From Butyriboletus loyo (Eukaryota; Basidiomycota; Agaricomycetes; Boletales; Boletaceae): a stretch of DNA of 64,000 nt. This document shows, piece by piece, positions 1 to 12,120 of this stretch. Under the pieces are notes generated by a model, which saw only the letters and a list, made by a program, of their open reading frames with translations, did no database searches and was not told the origin of the DNA. Where the stretch lies: NCBI GenBank assembly GCA_038093515.1, contig JBBPSI010000118.1:16364-80363 (forward strand), given 5' to 3'. A program made the translations under genes and the position numbers. How positions within the stretch are numbered: the first letter of the stretch is position 1; every line of letters begins with the position of its first letter.

Positions 1-1300
1 CATTTTTCAGGCAGGCAGGCAGTGTATGGACTCGAGCCATGTGATGAAGGTTTGCATATTTATGTTTATTGCTGGTTCACCACTGATGGTGTGTCTAGCC
101 TAGTAACCGTGATACATGGCGCTCTCTTGACGTTGGAAGTGACAAATGTGAGCGTCATCACTCGATCGATGGTGACATGGACATTCGAAGCCAGGGTGAG
201 CGCTAGCTACGGTGGGCGCATTCACCAATATTGTGAGATGTGTTGCGTGACGTGGATGTAGATGTAACGCAATACCTGAGCGTCTTCCGAACGCAATTTG
301 TTCAGAAGACCTACGCTCACATGAACATCTCAGGCAACAATGCAGAGGGGAGTGCGTCAGCTATGGACGGTAGTCCCACGATGCTGTTGATTGAATTTGA
401 GTTTCATCTCAGGGCCAGCTTTTTTTTCCCTGAGTGCCGATAAATTCGAATTCAATATATCTAGATGTATACTGGTCAGACTGAGCTCGACGCTCGATAT
501 GTCTGAGGTCGGCGTCCTCCGGAAGGTGGCGTCCCCATCGTCCTAATTGGAAGCACTGACGTCGTCACTATGATACATCCAGTTTGATGATAGATTATTT
601 CCATCAGATCTGCCAGAAGGGGTACCGGGGGCTTTGGCTACGTCCCACCCTAACGAGTGCTATCATGTGCACATGTTCCTCAGGTGCGTGCTGAGTTGTT
701 GAGTTCGCTCACGATGTCTGTGGCAAGTCATAGCATGTACTTACACCCCAGGTCATACTGTCACCCCTGTCAAGCGGCATGCTTATCGGATGTAGATAAT
801 CAGATGAGCTCTCTCGCAACGTTTCAGTTTCCTACATCCCAGCAGCGCCCCTATCGTGGGTGGCTACAGTCTGGTATATCGTTCGCTGTAACCTGCGCGG
901 GCAATCTGGTAGGATGTTCTCTGTGGGCAATGGCTTGTTTGCGACGCAACTGGTCCCCTTCTCATAAGCAAGCGGGGTATTTCCACCCCATGTTCCACGG
1001 AAATTCCTCGTACACGACCTGGCGTCTGTGTGGTGATTGTATTATTATGAGATTTCCTGTACCATCTCAACTCAGGTGGAAACTCGATGTCTGCTGCCCT
1101 CGTCTGAGCCCCCTTCTCAGCTAGCAACCGAGGGCAACTGCTTCGCTTGGTATGCGAGTACATTCAGTCTCTTCTGCATCGATCTACCTGTTTTCCTGCC
1201 ATAGGTGAGGTTGAGCTAGTTTCTGGGTATAAAGGATGATGCATGGCGAGCTGAATTCTCCAGCATCCGGCTTCACTTCCAGTGTTTAGAATTGCACTCG
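1..1300. other. No recognisable gene
   Basis: I see open frames of up to about 155 codons but no family motif, no convincing intron chain and no start context. The right end (1228-1233) holds the TATA box of the next gene. Nothing else can be supported. Confidence 0.4.
1228..1233 (+). promoter_or_regulatory. TATA box of the expansin-like gene
   Basis: TATAAA in the context GGGTATAAAGG, about 90 bp upstream of the ATG at 1323. A leader of this length is plausible for a fungal gene. The transcription start itself is inferred. Confidence 0.5.
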
Positions 1301-1322
1301 GTCTCTTGTCCACCCTCTCATA

Positions 1323-1866
1323 ATGCACAAATTTACCATCTTCACCGTGCTGAGTGTCTTCTTTCTCTCGGCGCTGGTAGCGTCATTGCCGTCCGACCAC
1401 CCGCTTGACAAGCGGTCATACAACGGGATAGTGTGTCGACTTCTTGACCTATCATTACATCCCAATACTCACCAGTGACCACTTAGGCAACATGGTTCCA
1501 TCCTGGATTGGGTGCTTGTGGTGGGCAGAACAGCGACTCCGATGACGTTCTCGCACTTTCAAGCGAAATGTATGCTTCAGGAGCCAATTGTTACAAAGTC
1601 GGTGTTCTTAATGTTCGATGCCATCCTCTCATGTCGCTCCTCAGTGGGTCACCGTCACAAACACAGCGAACGGGTGGACAGGATCCGGTCAAGTGGTTGA
1701 TTCATGCCAGAGCTGTGGCGCGGACGATTTGGGTATGCCTATGCTTTTTCTTTCTTTCTTTCGGAGGCGGTTGCTGATTGATGTTCAAGATCTGTCGCCC
1801 CATTTTTTTCAGAACCTTGGTGGTTCGAACGCCGGGACGCTGTCCATCTCGTGGAATTTTGATTGA
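1323..1866 (+). CDS. Secreted expansin/RlpA-like (double-psi beta-barrel) protein
   Basis: Four exons: 1323-1430, 1487-1597, 1645-1732, 1790-1866; introns of 56, 47 and 57 bp; 127 residues. Seen: an N-terminal hydrophobic signal sequence (MHKFTIFTVLSVFFLSALVA), then a dibasic KR site near residue 30 that suits Kex2 cleavage, then a domain of about 95 residues. That domain carries the family hallmarks: TWFHPGLGACG, ALSSEMY with a following NC, VVDSCQSCGADDLDLS, and an ending in LSISWNF. Known: fungal proteins of this class are small, secreted and cysteine-containing; some bind or loosen plant cell walls, and most have no known enzyme activity. Inferred: extracellular, possibly acting at a plant surface. 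All three introns keep the frame, so the gene looks intact. Confidence 0.85.
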
Positions 1867-2489
1867 TTCTGAATGCATCATTTCTGATGCATTGCTCTTT
1901 CCCCCGAGACTCTGAATGTCCCGTCAGTAATGAACAGATGAACTGTGAAGCACTGGCCCATCAGGACATGGTTGTGAATCAAAAGGTCTTGGTAGTGTTG
2001 ACTCGGAAAATTTGCGTAAATAGAAGAAAGTGAAGATGAAATTAAGCGTCTATAACCGAGAAAACGAACGGGCGGTGCCGTTTGTCGCAGCAATGTATAT
2101 CTCTCTGATTGACGTCTTTCTTTCGAAATAGTAGCAATATCTCTGCGATCTTTTCTCCCAATTTAATAATGTGATCGACGCGCGTTTTATTCCTTTTAGA
2201 AAGATTTCATGTGGTCACTTGGTCTCGTCGTGGCCTGTCAACGATCAAAGTATACAGCGAGATAAAGGGGCTTAATGATGGTAACGTTTCGTTTCGTCAC
2301 CCATGCGTGCATTTCCAGCCAGTAACGACGGTTCGATGATGTTCATGATAGGTTCTACAGTGCATTCTACATGCAAGGAATAGTCGATATCGTGCAGGAC
2401 ATATATTTGATTACATCAACTGGTTTACGTGTTTCTGCTCAAAAGGGAATCTAAAGAGAGACGCCGTCATCGCCTAGCATCACAACAAG
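1867..2489. other. Intergenic, no gene seen
   Basis: Sequence between the expansin-like gene and the kinase relic. It is AT-richer than its neighbours and contains no domain I recognise. Confidence 0.4.
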
Positions 2490-3104
2490 GCTTGATTCAG
2501 GACGCCAATCAGGGCACCTTTCTTTTTGTCATCCCCGCTGTGTTCCCCGGAGGCGACACGCGTCTTCTGACTATGAACGACGTCAGTTCAACATACTCGT
2601 GCCTAGACTTGGGTTCTGTAAGACTTACGATTTAGCGGGAACGATCTCCTTCGACAATGGTGAAGCGGCGTAGGTCGAATGAGGCGGCTTATAGAACGTA
2701 TCCATCTCCAGATCGCTTCCCGGTGATAAACTCTCTGCTTATGACAGGCTGCAAGTACTCCATCCGATATTTCTACAAACCGAGACCGTCATTCCTCCAA
2801 AATACCTTTTCCTTCCAAATCGCTCTAAACATATCCGCCTCGACGAAGAAGCAATCCTCTTCAATGAAATCGCAGAGCATCATTATGTGCGGGCACCATA
2901 CAACTGCGTTTTGATTGACAATCTTTGCGATTTGCTGACACAGCTGTTCGGTAGAGCGACTCTGTGATATACACTTGATGGCGAAAAGTCGGCGATTCTT
3001 CCACATAGTGTCTACAGCCTGGTAGACGCTGCCAGCTGCACCAGAGCCAACAAGGAGAGGAGATAATGACCGACTTACTTGCCTGAGAAGTCTTGTCCAT
3101 CCAT
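2490..3104 (-). pseudogene. Ran1-like protein kinase pseudogene
   Basis: A relic of the kinase found intact at 16.2-17.2 kb and 48.5-49.6 kb. The start (3104) lines up with the intact ATG, followed by DFSGK, but the next codon (Gln in the intact copies) is TAA. About 10 codons later 4 bp are missing in the glycine-rich loop. The N-lobe can be followed (SGAAGSVYQAVD, AIKCIS, DMFRAIW, WRNDG). The catalytic and activation loops are then absent and the sequence jumps to the last 30 or so codons of exon 2 plus the conserved third-exon intron. The upstream flank resembles that of the intact copies out to about 3310. It is clearly dead: nonsense codon, frameshift and internal deletion. Confidence 0.85.
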
Positions 3105-3369
3105 TGCTATTTTCGAGCACTGAAGGATGATGAGGGATAGAGCCGAGGGTGCCTCGCAGAATAAGATGGAATAGGCAGCAAGGGAATGGAGCAGTTCAAG
3201 TTGGGTTCTGGCCCAAACCTTGCCATCGACGTTCCTGAATACCCTCGACTGATTTGCGGCGGCTGAGCAGAAATGTCTCAGTGATATTATATCCGTTCAC
3301 CGGGAGGCTGTGCTACAAGAATCGCCGCATGGATGTTTAATTCGATCAAGTCCTGCACGACCACAGAGT

Positions 3370-3870
3370 GGCTCGTGTCCAACACCGAACGTTGTTCCCG
3401 TATCATCGACCTCGTCCGAGCACTCAACTAGGACATACCGTCAACCTCGTCCAATGTGTCTCCCCCGCTGTTGTTCGAACTCGTGCAAACACGTCCCGAG
3501 TCTCCATCATAGTGATCGCACCATCCGTACCAAACCCCGTCAAAGAAAACAGTGCATTCGTTGCTGCAAAAGATGGACTGGCACCAGATAGGTCAAAGCA
3601 GGCCCGAGCGAGAACTCCAATCCGCCACCACCTTTCTTCGCGCCCTAAGTGGGCGTACTGGAGAGAGGGCAGGCTGGGGGGAAGAGAAAAAAGATGTATT
3701 GTGAGGGAAGAGGGGTGGAGTGGCGGCGTAGCGAATGTCCATACTACTGGCGGTTTCTGCTGGATCTGGAAGTATTGCGATGTCTGCAAAGGACGACAAG
3801 GTGGACGGGGTGAAGAGGAAATCGATGCTTGGATTTTTAGGAGGGATCTCAGATGTATGTGCGAGTCCTG
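3370..3870 (+). pseudogene. ORF-B remnant (module copy 1)
   Basis: Plus-strand reading frames match the C-terminal half of ORF-B of the palindrome arms, including AAKDGLAPDRSK and RPKWAYWREGRL. The match shifts between frames, so this is a broken copy. It converges on the ORF-A remnant to its right, the same geometry as in the other module copies. Function unknown. Confidence 0.6.
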
Positions 3871-4029
3871 AGTGTGGTGGTGGACGTCGTCGGGCTGTTG
3901 ATCTTGACTGTACCATTCGATCCAACTATGACCTCTGCTGGACTTGCTGGGCTCCTACGACTGTCGGGGACAACGCCAATGTAGTAGAAGACAAAATGGA
4001 CCCAGAACGTTCACATGAATCGGCGTTCC

Positions 4030-4740
4030 TGTGATGCCTGACTTCGGCCCCGGACATGCTGGACAGGGTCTCGTCGCCACAGGTCTTCATTGGTATCTTG
4101 ATCTGTTCGGCATCCACATCCACATCCAAACGATCATCCAGGTCTGCAATGGGAAGGAGGACAGACCTGGAGATTACGGCGGTGACTACTTGATGTGGAA
4201 TGCCGGCTTCAGAATGGCAGTCGGCTTTGGTGATATCAGCATCTGATTCCTGGTAGGCGCTCCAGTGTGAAAACCACCAGCCACAACAGGTTTCTTGACG
4301 GACGTTTCTGTGGGCTTGATACGTCCTGTAGTCTTTGTCGTACCAATGTTGACGGATGGCTTCTGTCGAACACCAGGGTTGCGAGGACCGGTAGTGAAAA
4401 GCCTAACTGTAACAATCATGACGCCGACAGAAGGCTGATCCATGCGGGGACGCGGAACGCAGCTAAGCCGGGGTGGAGTCCGTTCGCAATCATAGACTGC
4501 GTCGACCTCGCTGGCACTGATAGTGATGCGCTTGCCTTCCTTCGGCGTCCGCGCGATCTTCGATGGCTTTGCGACAAACAACTTCTCCGGCAATGACTGC
4601 TCCGAAGCCGGCACTACTGACAAAGCCCGTGACTTCTATGGCTTGGTCATCTCATTTGCTGCTGGCACCGGGACTGGCTTAGGTAGATGTCGACGGGGCT
4701 CCACCTTCAGAGCGGCGGCCGGCAAAGATCCAGATCGGAA
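4030..4740 (-). pseudogene. ORF-A remnant (module copy 1, C-terminal and central part)
   Basis: The minus-strand frame at 4186-4623 carries blocks shared with the ORF-A genes of the palindrome arms: VVPASEQSLPEKLFVAKPSK, SASEVDAVYDCERTPPRLSC, ETSVKKPVVAGGFHTG and PTRNQ. The frame closes early and the 3' part (3.9-4.15 kb) is recognisable only as nucleotide similarity. Diverged and probably non-functional. Useful because it shows which ORF-A blocks are conserved over longer time than the near-identical arms. Confidence 0.6.
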
Positions 4741-5790
4741 CGTCTGATTCATATTAGGGGCTGACTTGACTGCGTATGGGCCTGCCAGTGGTGCTATGAA
4801 TACCGCAACGAGCGACGCCGGTTGCGCCTCACTCCAAGTCGCACCGAAGGCGCTAGCTTGAGACCGGTGAAAGAGTCAGGATTAGCAATACATGCGCAAC
4901 GTGATGGTGAACATACCTAAGGTATCCATACCACCTGAATAAACGTCATAAACGACACATTGGGACCGTGAACCCGTTGCGTCAACATGGCAAACTTCAA
5001 ACATGATCAAGAGATGACAGTCAAATGCGAAATAGAAGATGTACTCACCAATCCATGGGATCGCGTCGGGGGTGTATGGGGTGGATGGGAGTTATTAGAA
5101 AGATCTGATATGGCGCTCAGATGCAGGGTGTGTATTACAAACGCCAGTCGATGAAGAACTAGGTCGGGATGTCTGATTCGTCAGAGCCCCACAAGGAACC
5201 GACGATTCTTGGTCGACTTTGACATCCATGACAACTTCTGCATCGGCGCCTTATTTATCGTCGAAGCATACCGTTTCGTGGTGTCCACCTTTCGATCGGT
5301 CTGCAGACGGCACATGGGTAATGCAGCGACTTCTGTACCTTGGTCATCTTGTTCTGTGCTGGCGTAGATATTGACATAGGCAGAGGGCGGTGGGACTCCA
5401 CCTTCGGAACGACAGTCGATAAAGGACCGAGTTTGGGCGTCTGATTCAACAGAGCTCCACGAAGAATCGACAATCGTTCCTTAGTCGACCTCGACGGCGC
5501 GATTCGCAATGGCAGCCTGTGCACCGGTGTTTATTGGTCGTTGGAGTGCGTGGCAATGCTGGTAACCGCGAACAGTTTGGCACTTGCCATCACCAAGTCA
5601 GCTCCAAAAACGAATTTCACCCAAGGAATACGAGAATGGCGTACGAAGCGTGATATGCGCGTCCTTGGGGGTCATGATGGGAGAAGCAAGGAAAAGTTGA
5701 CCTTGTATGTCTGCGCACAAGGCATTTTATACCCTTTGCATTGGAGGCTGACATTCCTCGGGAGCGGCTGACTGAGAGTAGAGTCGCCGA
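4741..5790 (-). pseudogene. Rearranged ORF-A 5' ends (module copy 1)
   Basis: Minus strand. 5255-5524 encodes a frame (LPLRIAPSRSTKERLS; GALLNQTPKLGPLSTVVPKV) matching the N-terminal part of ORF-A, and 5.53-5.76 kb matches its 5' leader, including a TATAAAA at 5725-5731. A second, more decayed copy of the same N-terminal stretch lies at about 5.15-5.30 kb, so the region was itself duplicated. No continuous frame joins the pieces. DPP III starts about 150 bp to the right in the opposite orientation. Confidence 0.55.
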
Positions 5791-5919
5791 CGAATATGTC
5801 CAGCTGGCCTGAATGCATTTCCGAGCCTATACTGCACCCGGTCACGTGACGGAAGTATCCGGGGACCGACACCCGAGTCCCGACGTGGAACTTGACCAAG
5901 ACAAGTCACAAGCCTGGAA

Positions 5920-8900
5920 ATGCTGCGCCGGGCTGTCAGTCGCCTCGTTGCCGGGTCAAGATCTTATCAGGGGGACGCATCTTCTTTGCATCGATCATCA
6001 TCACTACCATATCCCTCTCTTTACCGCTTCACGACTCGCAGAACTATGGCTTCACTCGCAGCTGAGAGCCTGTACTTGGCAGACAAGGCGTCCCCAATTT
6101 GCAGGGTCGAAATTGCCAAGTCTTTCTCTCAACTCACGTCCGTCCTTCCCTTTCATTCACGCCAATGTTCTGATAGAAAGATAGTGAAGAGGAAAAGTCG
6201 TATGCACACTATGTCGGCAAGGCATCGTGGGCCGGGGCTCGCATCATTCAAGGCCAGTGGACGCCACAAGCAACCAGCCTCTACGACCTCTTGGTTCTCA
6301 CTTTCAGCACCAACGGCAAGTTGACTGATCTTGGGGCACTACAAAACAAGTCTGGCGTTAGCCAGCAAGCCTTTGAGGACCTCCTTCAATACACTTCGCA
6401 GGTTTGCCCAAGCCCAGAGTCTTTGCATTCGACTCACGTTTTCATGCAATCGTATCATAGGTATTGCACAATCTGGTGAACTACAAGAGCTTTGGTTTCA
6501 CCAAGATCATTCCTCGTATCTCTGAGGACGACTTTACCAAGGTCGTCGCAGCCTCCTCGAACGCATCTAATGCGGTCCCACTGTTTGATCAAGTCAGTTA
6601 TCACAACCCTCTTTTGCTCTGAGCTGCGCGCGAACTTGACCCAGCTCAAAGAGCATATATATTCGACAACACCTGAGCATTCAATGTCCATCGGAAAACG
6701 ATCAGAGGGTCACGTGTCCAACTACTACCTTGGTGAAGTGATTACGGACGAGGAAGTCGCTGCAGTGCAACGGGCCGCTGAAAAACTTGGGATTGATATC
6801 ATGAACACTCGGTAAAAGTCGTTTCGTCCTCAATGACACGCCGCGTGATTTACCTCGTAAAGTGTTCGCAAACATGGTCCAGGGGACTTTACGCTTCTTG
6901 TCGCTTCGGCTCAGAAGCAGCCTTCCACATTCCATGGGTTGACTATACAAGCTGTCAATGCAAAGCTTACCGTCGAATATGGAGACTTTTCGGAATCACT
7001 CGCCAAGGTCGTCACGGCCCTGCGGGAGGTGAGGTCCCTTACTGTATCACCATTCTCACAATTTGGATCTTATATACAAACAGGCCAAGAAATACACAGC
7101 GAATGATAACCAAACTGCCATGTTGGATGGTTACATCAAATCGTAAGTTACGTTTCGGTGTCAATTTTCTCGGTGGGTATTGAGCCTTTCCATAGTTTCG
7201 AAACAGGTTCCATCGAGGAACATCAAAAAGGTTCAATTGCATGGGTCAAGGATATCGGACCTGTCGTGGAGAGTTACATCGGATTCATCGAGACTTACGT
7301 CGATCCATATGGAGGTCGTGCTGAATGGGAAGGTTGGTTTGCAATAGTGCTCACTTTATAGCCACTGCTCAAGTCCCCCTAGGTTTCACCGCCATTGTCG
7401 ACAAAGCTCTCAGTGCTAAATACGATAAACTTGTCAACGATGCACCAGAGCTTATCAAAGTTCTTCCTTGGGGGTCTGTATTTGAGGTGGATGAGTTCAA
7501 GAAACCAGACTTTACTGCTCTCGAGATTCTTCATTTCGCCACCGGAGGTAAGGTGCACAGACAACGCGGAAAAAACTCGCTTACGTTTATTGATTTCTAG
7601 GTATACCAGCTGGCATCAATGTGTGTGGCTCAATTTTGCAAAACTTACCGTCTAAATGACATTGCAGATACCAAACTACTATGCCATCCGAGAATCACAT
7701 GGATTCAAGAATGTCTCGCTTTCCGTAAGCTTTCGCGCCATTCATTCACAATTCGTCTGGTTCAAGTATATTTATCACGCAGAATATCCTTGCAGCAAAA
7801 GCTCCCAGTGAGTCAGTTTTTCTTTTGAGATGATTAATAATCTGAACTACTGTGGAAATTAGACGAGCAAGTGACGTTTATTCATCAAAGTGACCTTGAG
7901 CTGTACAACACGTGGGATTCCCGCGCGTTTGAGCTTCAAGTTGCAAATCACGAATTACTTGGTCATGGGTCTGGCAAGTTATTTACGGAGAATGCAGATG
8001 GGACACTTAACTTTGATCCCGAGGTACTGTCGATGACTATCCCGTCTCGTTTATTATGCTCACCTCGATTCGTTGGAGTAGACCATTAATCCGCTCACCG
8101 GCAAGAAAGTGTAAGGTCCTGTTCGTCTGTACCTTACCCAGTTTCATGGTTGATACAGCTCTACGTGGTACAAGCCTGGTCAGACCCCTGGTTCCGTCTT
8201 AGGGGAAATTTCCTCGTCGATGGAAGAATGCCGCGCAGAAGCTGTGGCAATGTATCGTGAGTTGCACTTCACCTACTGCGCGCTCGGTCAACTTAACCCT
8301 CTATCTGGCATTAGTTGCAAACAATGACGTAATTTTGAATATAATGGGCGTAAGTGGTTAGCCTCCCGACGTGGGTCCGAAATTGATGCTCCTTATTCGA
8401 ATGTAGTACGAAGATCAGCAAGATCGCGAGGAGATCGTATATATATCATTCCTCCTGATGGCTCGCAGCGGTATTCGTGCGCTGGAGTTCTACGACCCAT
8501 CAACAGGCAAGCACGGACAAGCCCATATGCAAGCTAGGTATGTGAACGGGAACTGACTACTTATGGTGGACGTTTTGACCCACGCTGTCGTGCAAGGTTG
8601 GGTATCACCAAGTTCATGGAACAGGGGGGCCTGGTGAAACTCGAGACAGTCCGTGATGCGCAGGGCAACCTTGAGGATGCTTACGTCAAGGTGTGTTTCC
8701 ATCAACCACGTTTTCTACATGTTTCTGACCGTTCGCCCAAGGTCGATCGCCAGAATGTCCTTCAGAATGGCAGTAAAGTCATGGGAGAGCTTCTACGTCA
8801 ACTCCAAATACGCAGGAGCGTGGCCGACGGACCTGGTGCGAGGGCATACTACACGGACCTCACGACACCACCCAAGGAATGGGTGACCGAGCTGAGAGAT

Positions 8901-9099
8901 CTCGTACTGAGAAAGAAGCAGGTGGGACATCTTTTCTTTTCTGTGTGTGCGTCCTAACAGCGATATGTGTGGTGGACGATAGCCCCGCAAGATCATGCTC
9001 CAGGCGAACACGGTCGTCGTGAATGGAAAAGTCGAGCTGAAGGAATATCCTTTGACGCCAGCGGGTCTGATTGAGAGCTTGATCGACAGGAACCTCTGA
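5920..9099 (+). CDS. Dipeptidyl peptidase III (zinc peptidase M49)
   Basis: Releases dipeptides from the N terminus of short peptides; normally cytosolic. Many small exons carry the whole family sequence. Visible in order: [20 protein letters not shown] (about 6.2 kb), [16 protein letters not shown] (6.48), [12 protein letters not shown] (6.7), [19 protein letters not shown] (7.15-7.25), [12 protein letters not shown] (7.27), [20 protein letters not shown] (7.6-7.72), the zinc motif [12 protein letters not shown] (about 7.95) and the third ligand block [12 protein letters not shown] (about 8.22), then [19 protein letters not shown]. It ends IESLIDRNL and TGA. The glycine in HELLGH is part of the M49 HExxxH signature. 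I picked the ATG at 5920 because it opens a basic, serine-rich leader, perhaps mitochondrial; an internal Met before [10 protein letters not shown] (about 6046) could give a cytosolic form. The first intron (about 6.14-6.18 kb) is unusually short and its borders are uncertain. Confidence 0.93.
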
Positions 9100-9203
9100 G
9101 ACAAATCCCAAGCGTCGTCAGCCAACGTGATCGTCGATATAGATATAGTTGGTAGTTCCCACTGCATTGTGTATACTCTGTGTATTACTATCAAGTTTCG
9201 TCA

Positions 9204-9660
9204 ACGCATCTTAACCATCTTCGTTCGGACTCGCACGAACCCGTCTTGAGTCCCCATCATCGTTGTCACATCGTCCATGCCAAACCGCATCGCAGAGGGG
9301 AGCCGAAAAAGATAGACCGGCACTAGATCGGTTCAAACCAGGCCCGAGCGGAAACTTCAATTCACCGCCACCGCCCGCGATCGTTCTCCGCGCCCAAGGT
9401 GGGCGTACTGGAGAGAAAGCAGGCTGTCGGGACGGGAGAAGGGAAGAGTGGTGGCGTAGCATATGTTCGCGCCGCTGGCAGTTTCCGCTCGATCGGGAGG
9501 TGCTGCGATGTCTGCAAAGCGCGACGAGGTCGTCAGGGTGTAGGGACAATGATGCTGGGCAGAGGTACGTGCGAGTCTTGCATGTGATGGTGGCAATCCA
9601 ATCTCGGTATTTCGAATGTTGGAGAGAACCTGTGTGGCGGTTGGAAACTCGATAGGATGG
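9204..9660 (+). pseudogene. ORF-B remnant (module copy 2)
   Basis: The plus strand, about 100 bp after the DPP III stop, shows the ORF-B C-terminal block (ALDRFKPGPSGNFNSPPPPA, then GGRTGEKAGCRDGRREEW). The stretch between it and the ORF-A remnant (9.66-10.05 kb) also resembles the B-A interval of the palindrome arms, so the whole module was copied rather than single genes. Confidence 0.6.
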
Positions 9661-10224
9661 GATGAAGGGATGTCGTCAAGGACCATAGCGGCATTCTCAT
9701 TCTTTGAGGGGGTCGTGTCGTTCAGGTCGAAAGACCAACTGGGTCTGGGATTGGCGTCGCAAGACTGGCCGTGGGGCTAAGTATGGTCTTCGAACATGGC
9801 CTTCGGAGTGAGTCATAGTATTCATAGATCTAGGTGGATTATACCATCAGTCGTCCAGGGTGACAGATGGGTAAAAGCAGATCAATCAACTTCGGGGAGA
9901 GTTTGCAGTTGTGGGTGTCGTTGAACTGCAGTCGAGAGGGCATCCTAGAGGACCTGCGCCAGGACGGGGACTCGGTAGTCGACTAAACTCTCTCCCGAAG
10001 TAGCCATGCATCCGGGGATGATTGTCAAAACGCACAGCACAGTCCCTTCCGGTGAGCGTCAGTGAAGTTCAAGACTTGGGAGTCAAGGGTGATCTCATCA
10101 GCAAACGGAAAGCACGGAAGAAGAAAGAAGTCCACGACAGAAAGTGGAAGCAGGCGGAAAAATAAAGAAGTAAAGAAGAAGAGGCACACCTATACTGCTC
10201 AAGTTCCACGCATCTCGAAACATT

Positions 10225-11519
10225 TCAAACCTGTTGATCGGGGCTGTCTGAACCGGATGCCACCATCTTTGTGACGATCGCCATTGCAGTGAGGGAACGA
10301 AGGTGGTCGAGGCGGGGATCGACCACCCTACCACCTGCCACCTTTCTCTGTACTCCGAGCATCTCGATCTCGGTCTGCGTCGTCGGATTCTTCGACGCCT
10401 TCGGATCTTTGTCGAGCAGAGGAATGAATAACTTCGAATCCGCGACGCACCGGTACCCAATCTTGGGCGCAACGGTCTCAGTACCTGAGTGCGACGTACG
10501 TCGCGAAGGAGAAAAGAAGGACCGAGCGATCTCAACGGCATAACGAACCGCCATTCAGGTTTTGTTGCCAGTGTCCGAAACCTTGATCAGCGACAATGCC
10601 TGGCGCCTGTCCATCACTTTCGCGACGAGGTTATCAAAGAGATAGTACCCTTATGTGAGGCAGAGGTGATTGTCGCAGTAAAAACTGTGTCCGAAACCCC
10701 CGGTGGATGGTTCTTTCGACACGCTGTTGATCTTGACTGTACCATTCGATCCAACTGGTCTCGTTGCAACAGATCTTTGTCGGCGTCTTGATCCGTACAA
10801 CGTCCACAGCAACAACGGTCGTCAGGGTCTGCGATGGGAAGGAGCCCAGACCTAGAGACGATGGTGGCGATGACTCCAGGTGGAATGCTGACTCGACAGC
10901 ATGGGAATGGGCAATCGGGGTTTAGCGGTGTCAGCCTCTGAGGCCTAGTAGGCATCCCAGTGTGATAGCCGCCAGCTACGACAGGTTTCTTGACAGAGGT
11001 TTCTGTGGCCTTGACGCGCCCTGCAGTCCGCACCACGCCAATGTTGATGATTGGTCCCTGATGGACACCTGGGTGGTGGGGGCCAGTAGTGGAAACCTTG
11101 ACCGTAACATCCTACTTCCCCCTTGAAGGCGCCATGACGCTGACAGAAGGCCGATCCACGTGGGTACGTGGAATGCAACTGGACCGGGGTGGGAGTTCGT
11201 TCGCAAGTTGCGGACTGCGTCGACCTCACCGGTACTGATGACAGGCACCCTGCCTTCGGCCTCTGCACGACCTTCAACGGTTTTGGGACGAAAACCTTCT
11301 GGGAAAATGATCGCTTCGATGACGGCACTACACACAAAGCCAGCAACTCCTGTACCTTGGTTGCCTTGTTTGCCACTGGCACCAGCATCGGCTTGGGCAG
11401 GGGGCGACGTGGCTCCACCTTCGAGACGCCACGAGCGACCGACGATGGCTCTTTACCTGCTCTCGCCCGTCCTTGGGGGTCATGGTAGCGTTGGCATTTT
11501 CTGTCATTGATATGGGCAT
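10225..11519 (-). pseudogene. ORF-A copy, frameshifted (module copy 2)
   Basis: The ATG at 11519 opens MPISMTENANATMTPKDGRE, the equivalent of exon 1 in the arms. The sequence then jumps, through a deletion covering the intron and the start of exon 2, to GKEPSSVARGVSKVEPRRP in another frame. Later blocks match the arms: NKATKVQELLALCVVPSSKR, FVPKPLKVVQRPKAG, and a C-terminal stretch at 10225-10554 with FFSPSRRTSHSGTETVAPK. At its very end this copy keeps one frame where both arms have a one-base shift (see findings). No single frame spans the gene, so it is probably dead. Confidence 0.7.
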
Positions 11520-11749
11520 CGGAAGGGAGAAGGTGACCAGGGAGAGAACGACGAAAGAAACTGACCTTGTATGTCTACGCACGAGTGATTTTGTACCCTT
11601 GGGATCAGGAGGCTGACCGTCCGCTCAGGAGCGGCTGACCAGTCAATTACTATGGCAGCTTGCCCAAATGAATTTCCGACCAAGCTATTCAGAATCGGTC
11701 TCGGGCTCGTCTTGCTGGTGAAGAGGACATCGTAAACCTATGTCATAAG

Positions 11750-12086
11750 TCAGCGTACGATGGTTTGTTTTTCCTGGAAGAAAAGTCCACCAGGTGCAAT
11801 ATGGGCAATTGAGACGTTGAAATCGAACTTTTGGTTAATCGGGCCCAGTGAACGGGTCCTGGCATAACCATCGTTGACGACACTTAGAGTTCCGCGAGAC
11901 AACCAGAACGTATCGCCCGATCGAACTGTCTGGGTCCGAGATGAACCATCGCAATTTTCAAAAGTAACATCTACGACACAAACCTGGAGGGACAGAGGTC
12001 CGACGTGGCAAATTGAACCCTGTGACAAAGATGGGGGTAGAATATGCGAGCTCACCACTATCATGATTGTCGACACGTCCACGCTC
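11750..12086 (-). CDS. ORF-C, hypothetical protein (module copy 2)
   Basis: Minus strand. The ATG at about 12086 gives MSVDVSTIMIV, then either a short intron (donor GTGAGC, acceptor about 40 bp on) or read-through. The rest contains VCVVDVTFENCDGSSRTQ, SGDTFWLSRGTLSVVNDGYA and PINQKFDFNVSIAHIAPGGL and ends at 11750. The two palindrome arms carry a related but frameshifted version, so this may be the best preserved ORF-C in the window. The pattern looks like a beta-rich domain, but I recognise no family. It is transcribed the same way as ORF-A and lies directly upstream of it. Confidence 0.45.
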
Positions 12087-12120
12087 ATGCGATATTCCAC
12101 CACCTCGCTGCCGCAACGTG

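Noticed and set aside
864..1163. Minus-strand 99-codon frame near the left end
   Set aside because: No start context, no homology by eye and overlapped by another equally long frame; cannot be supported.
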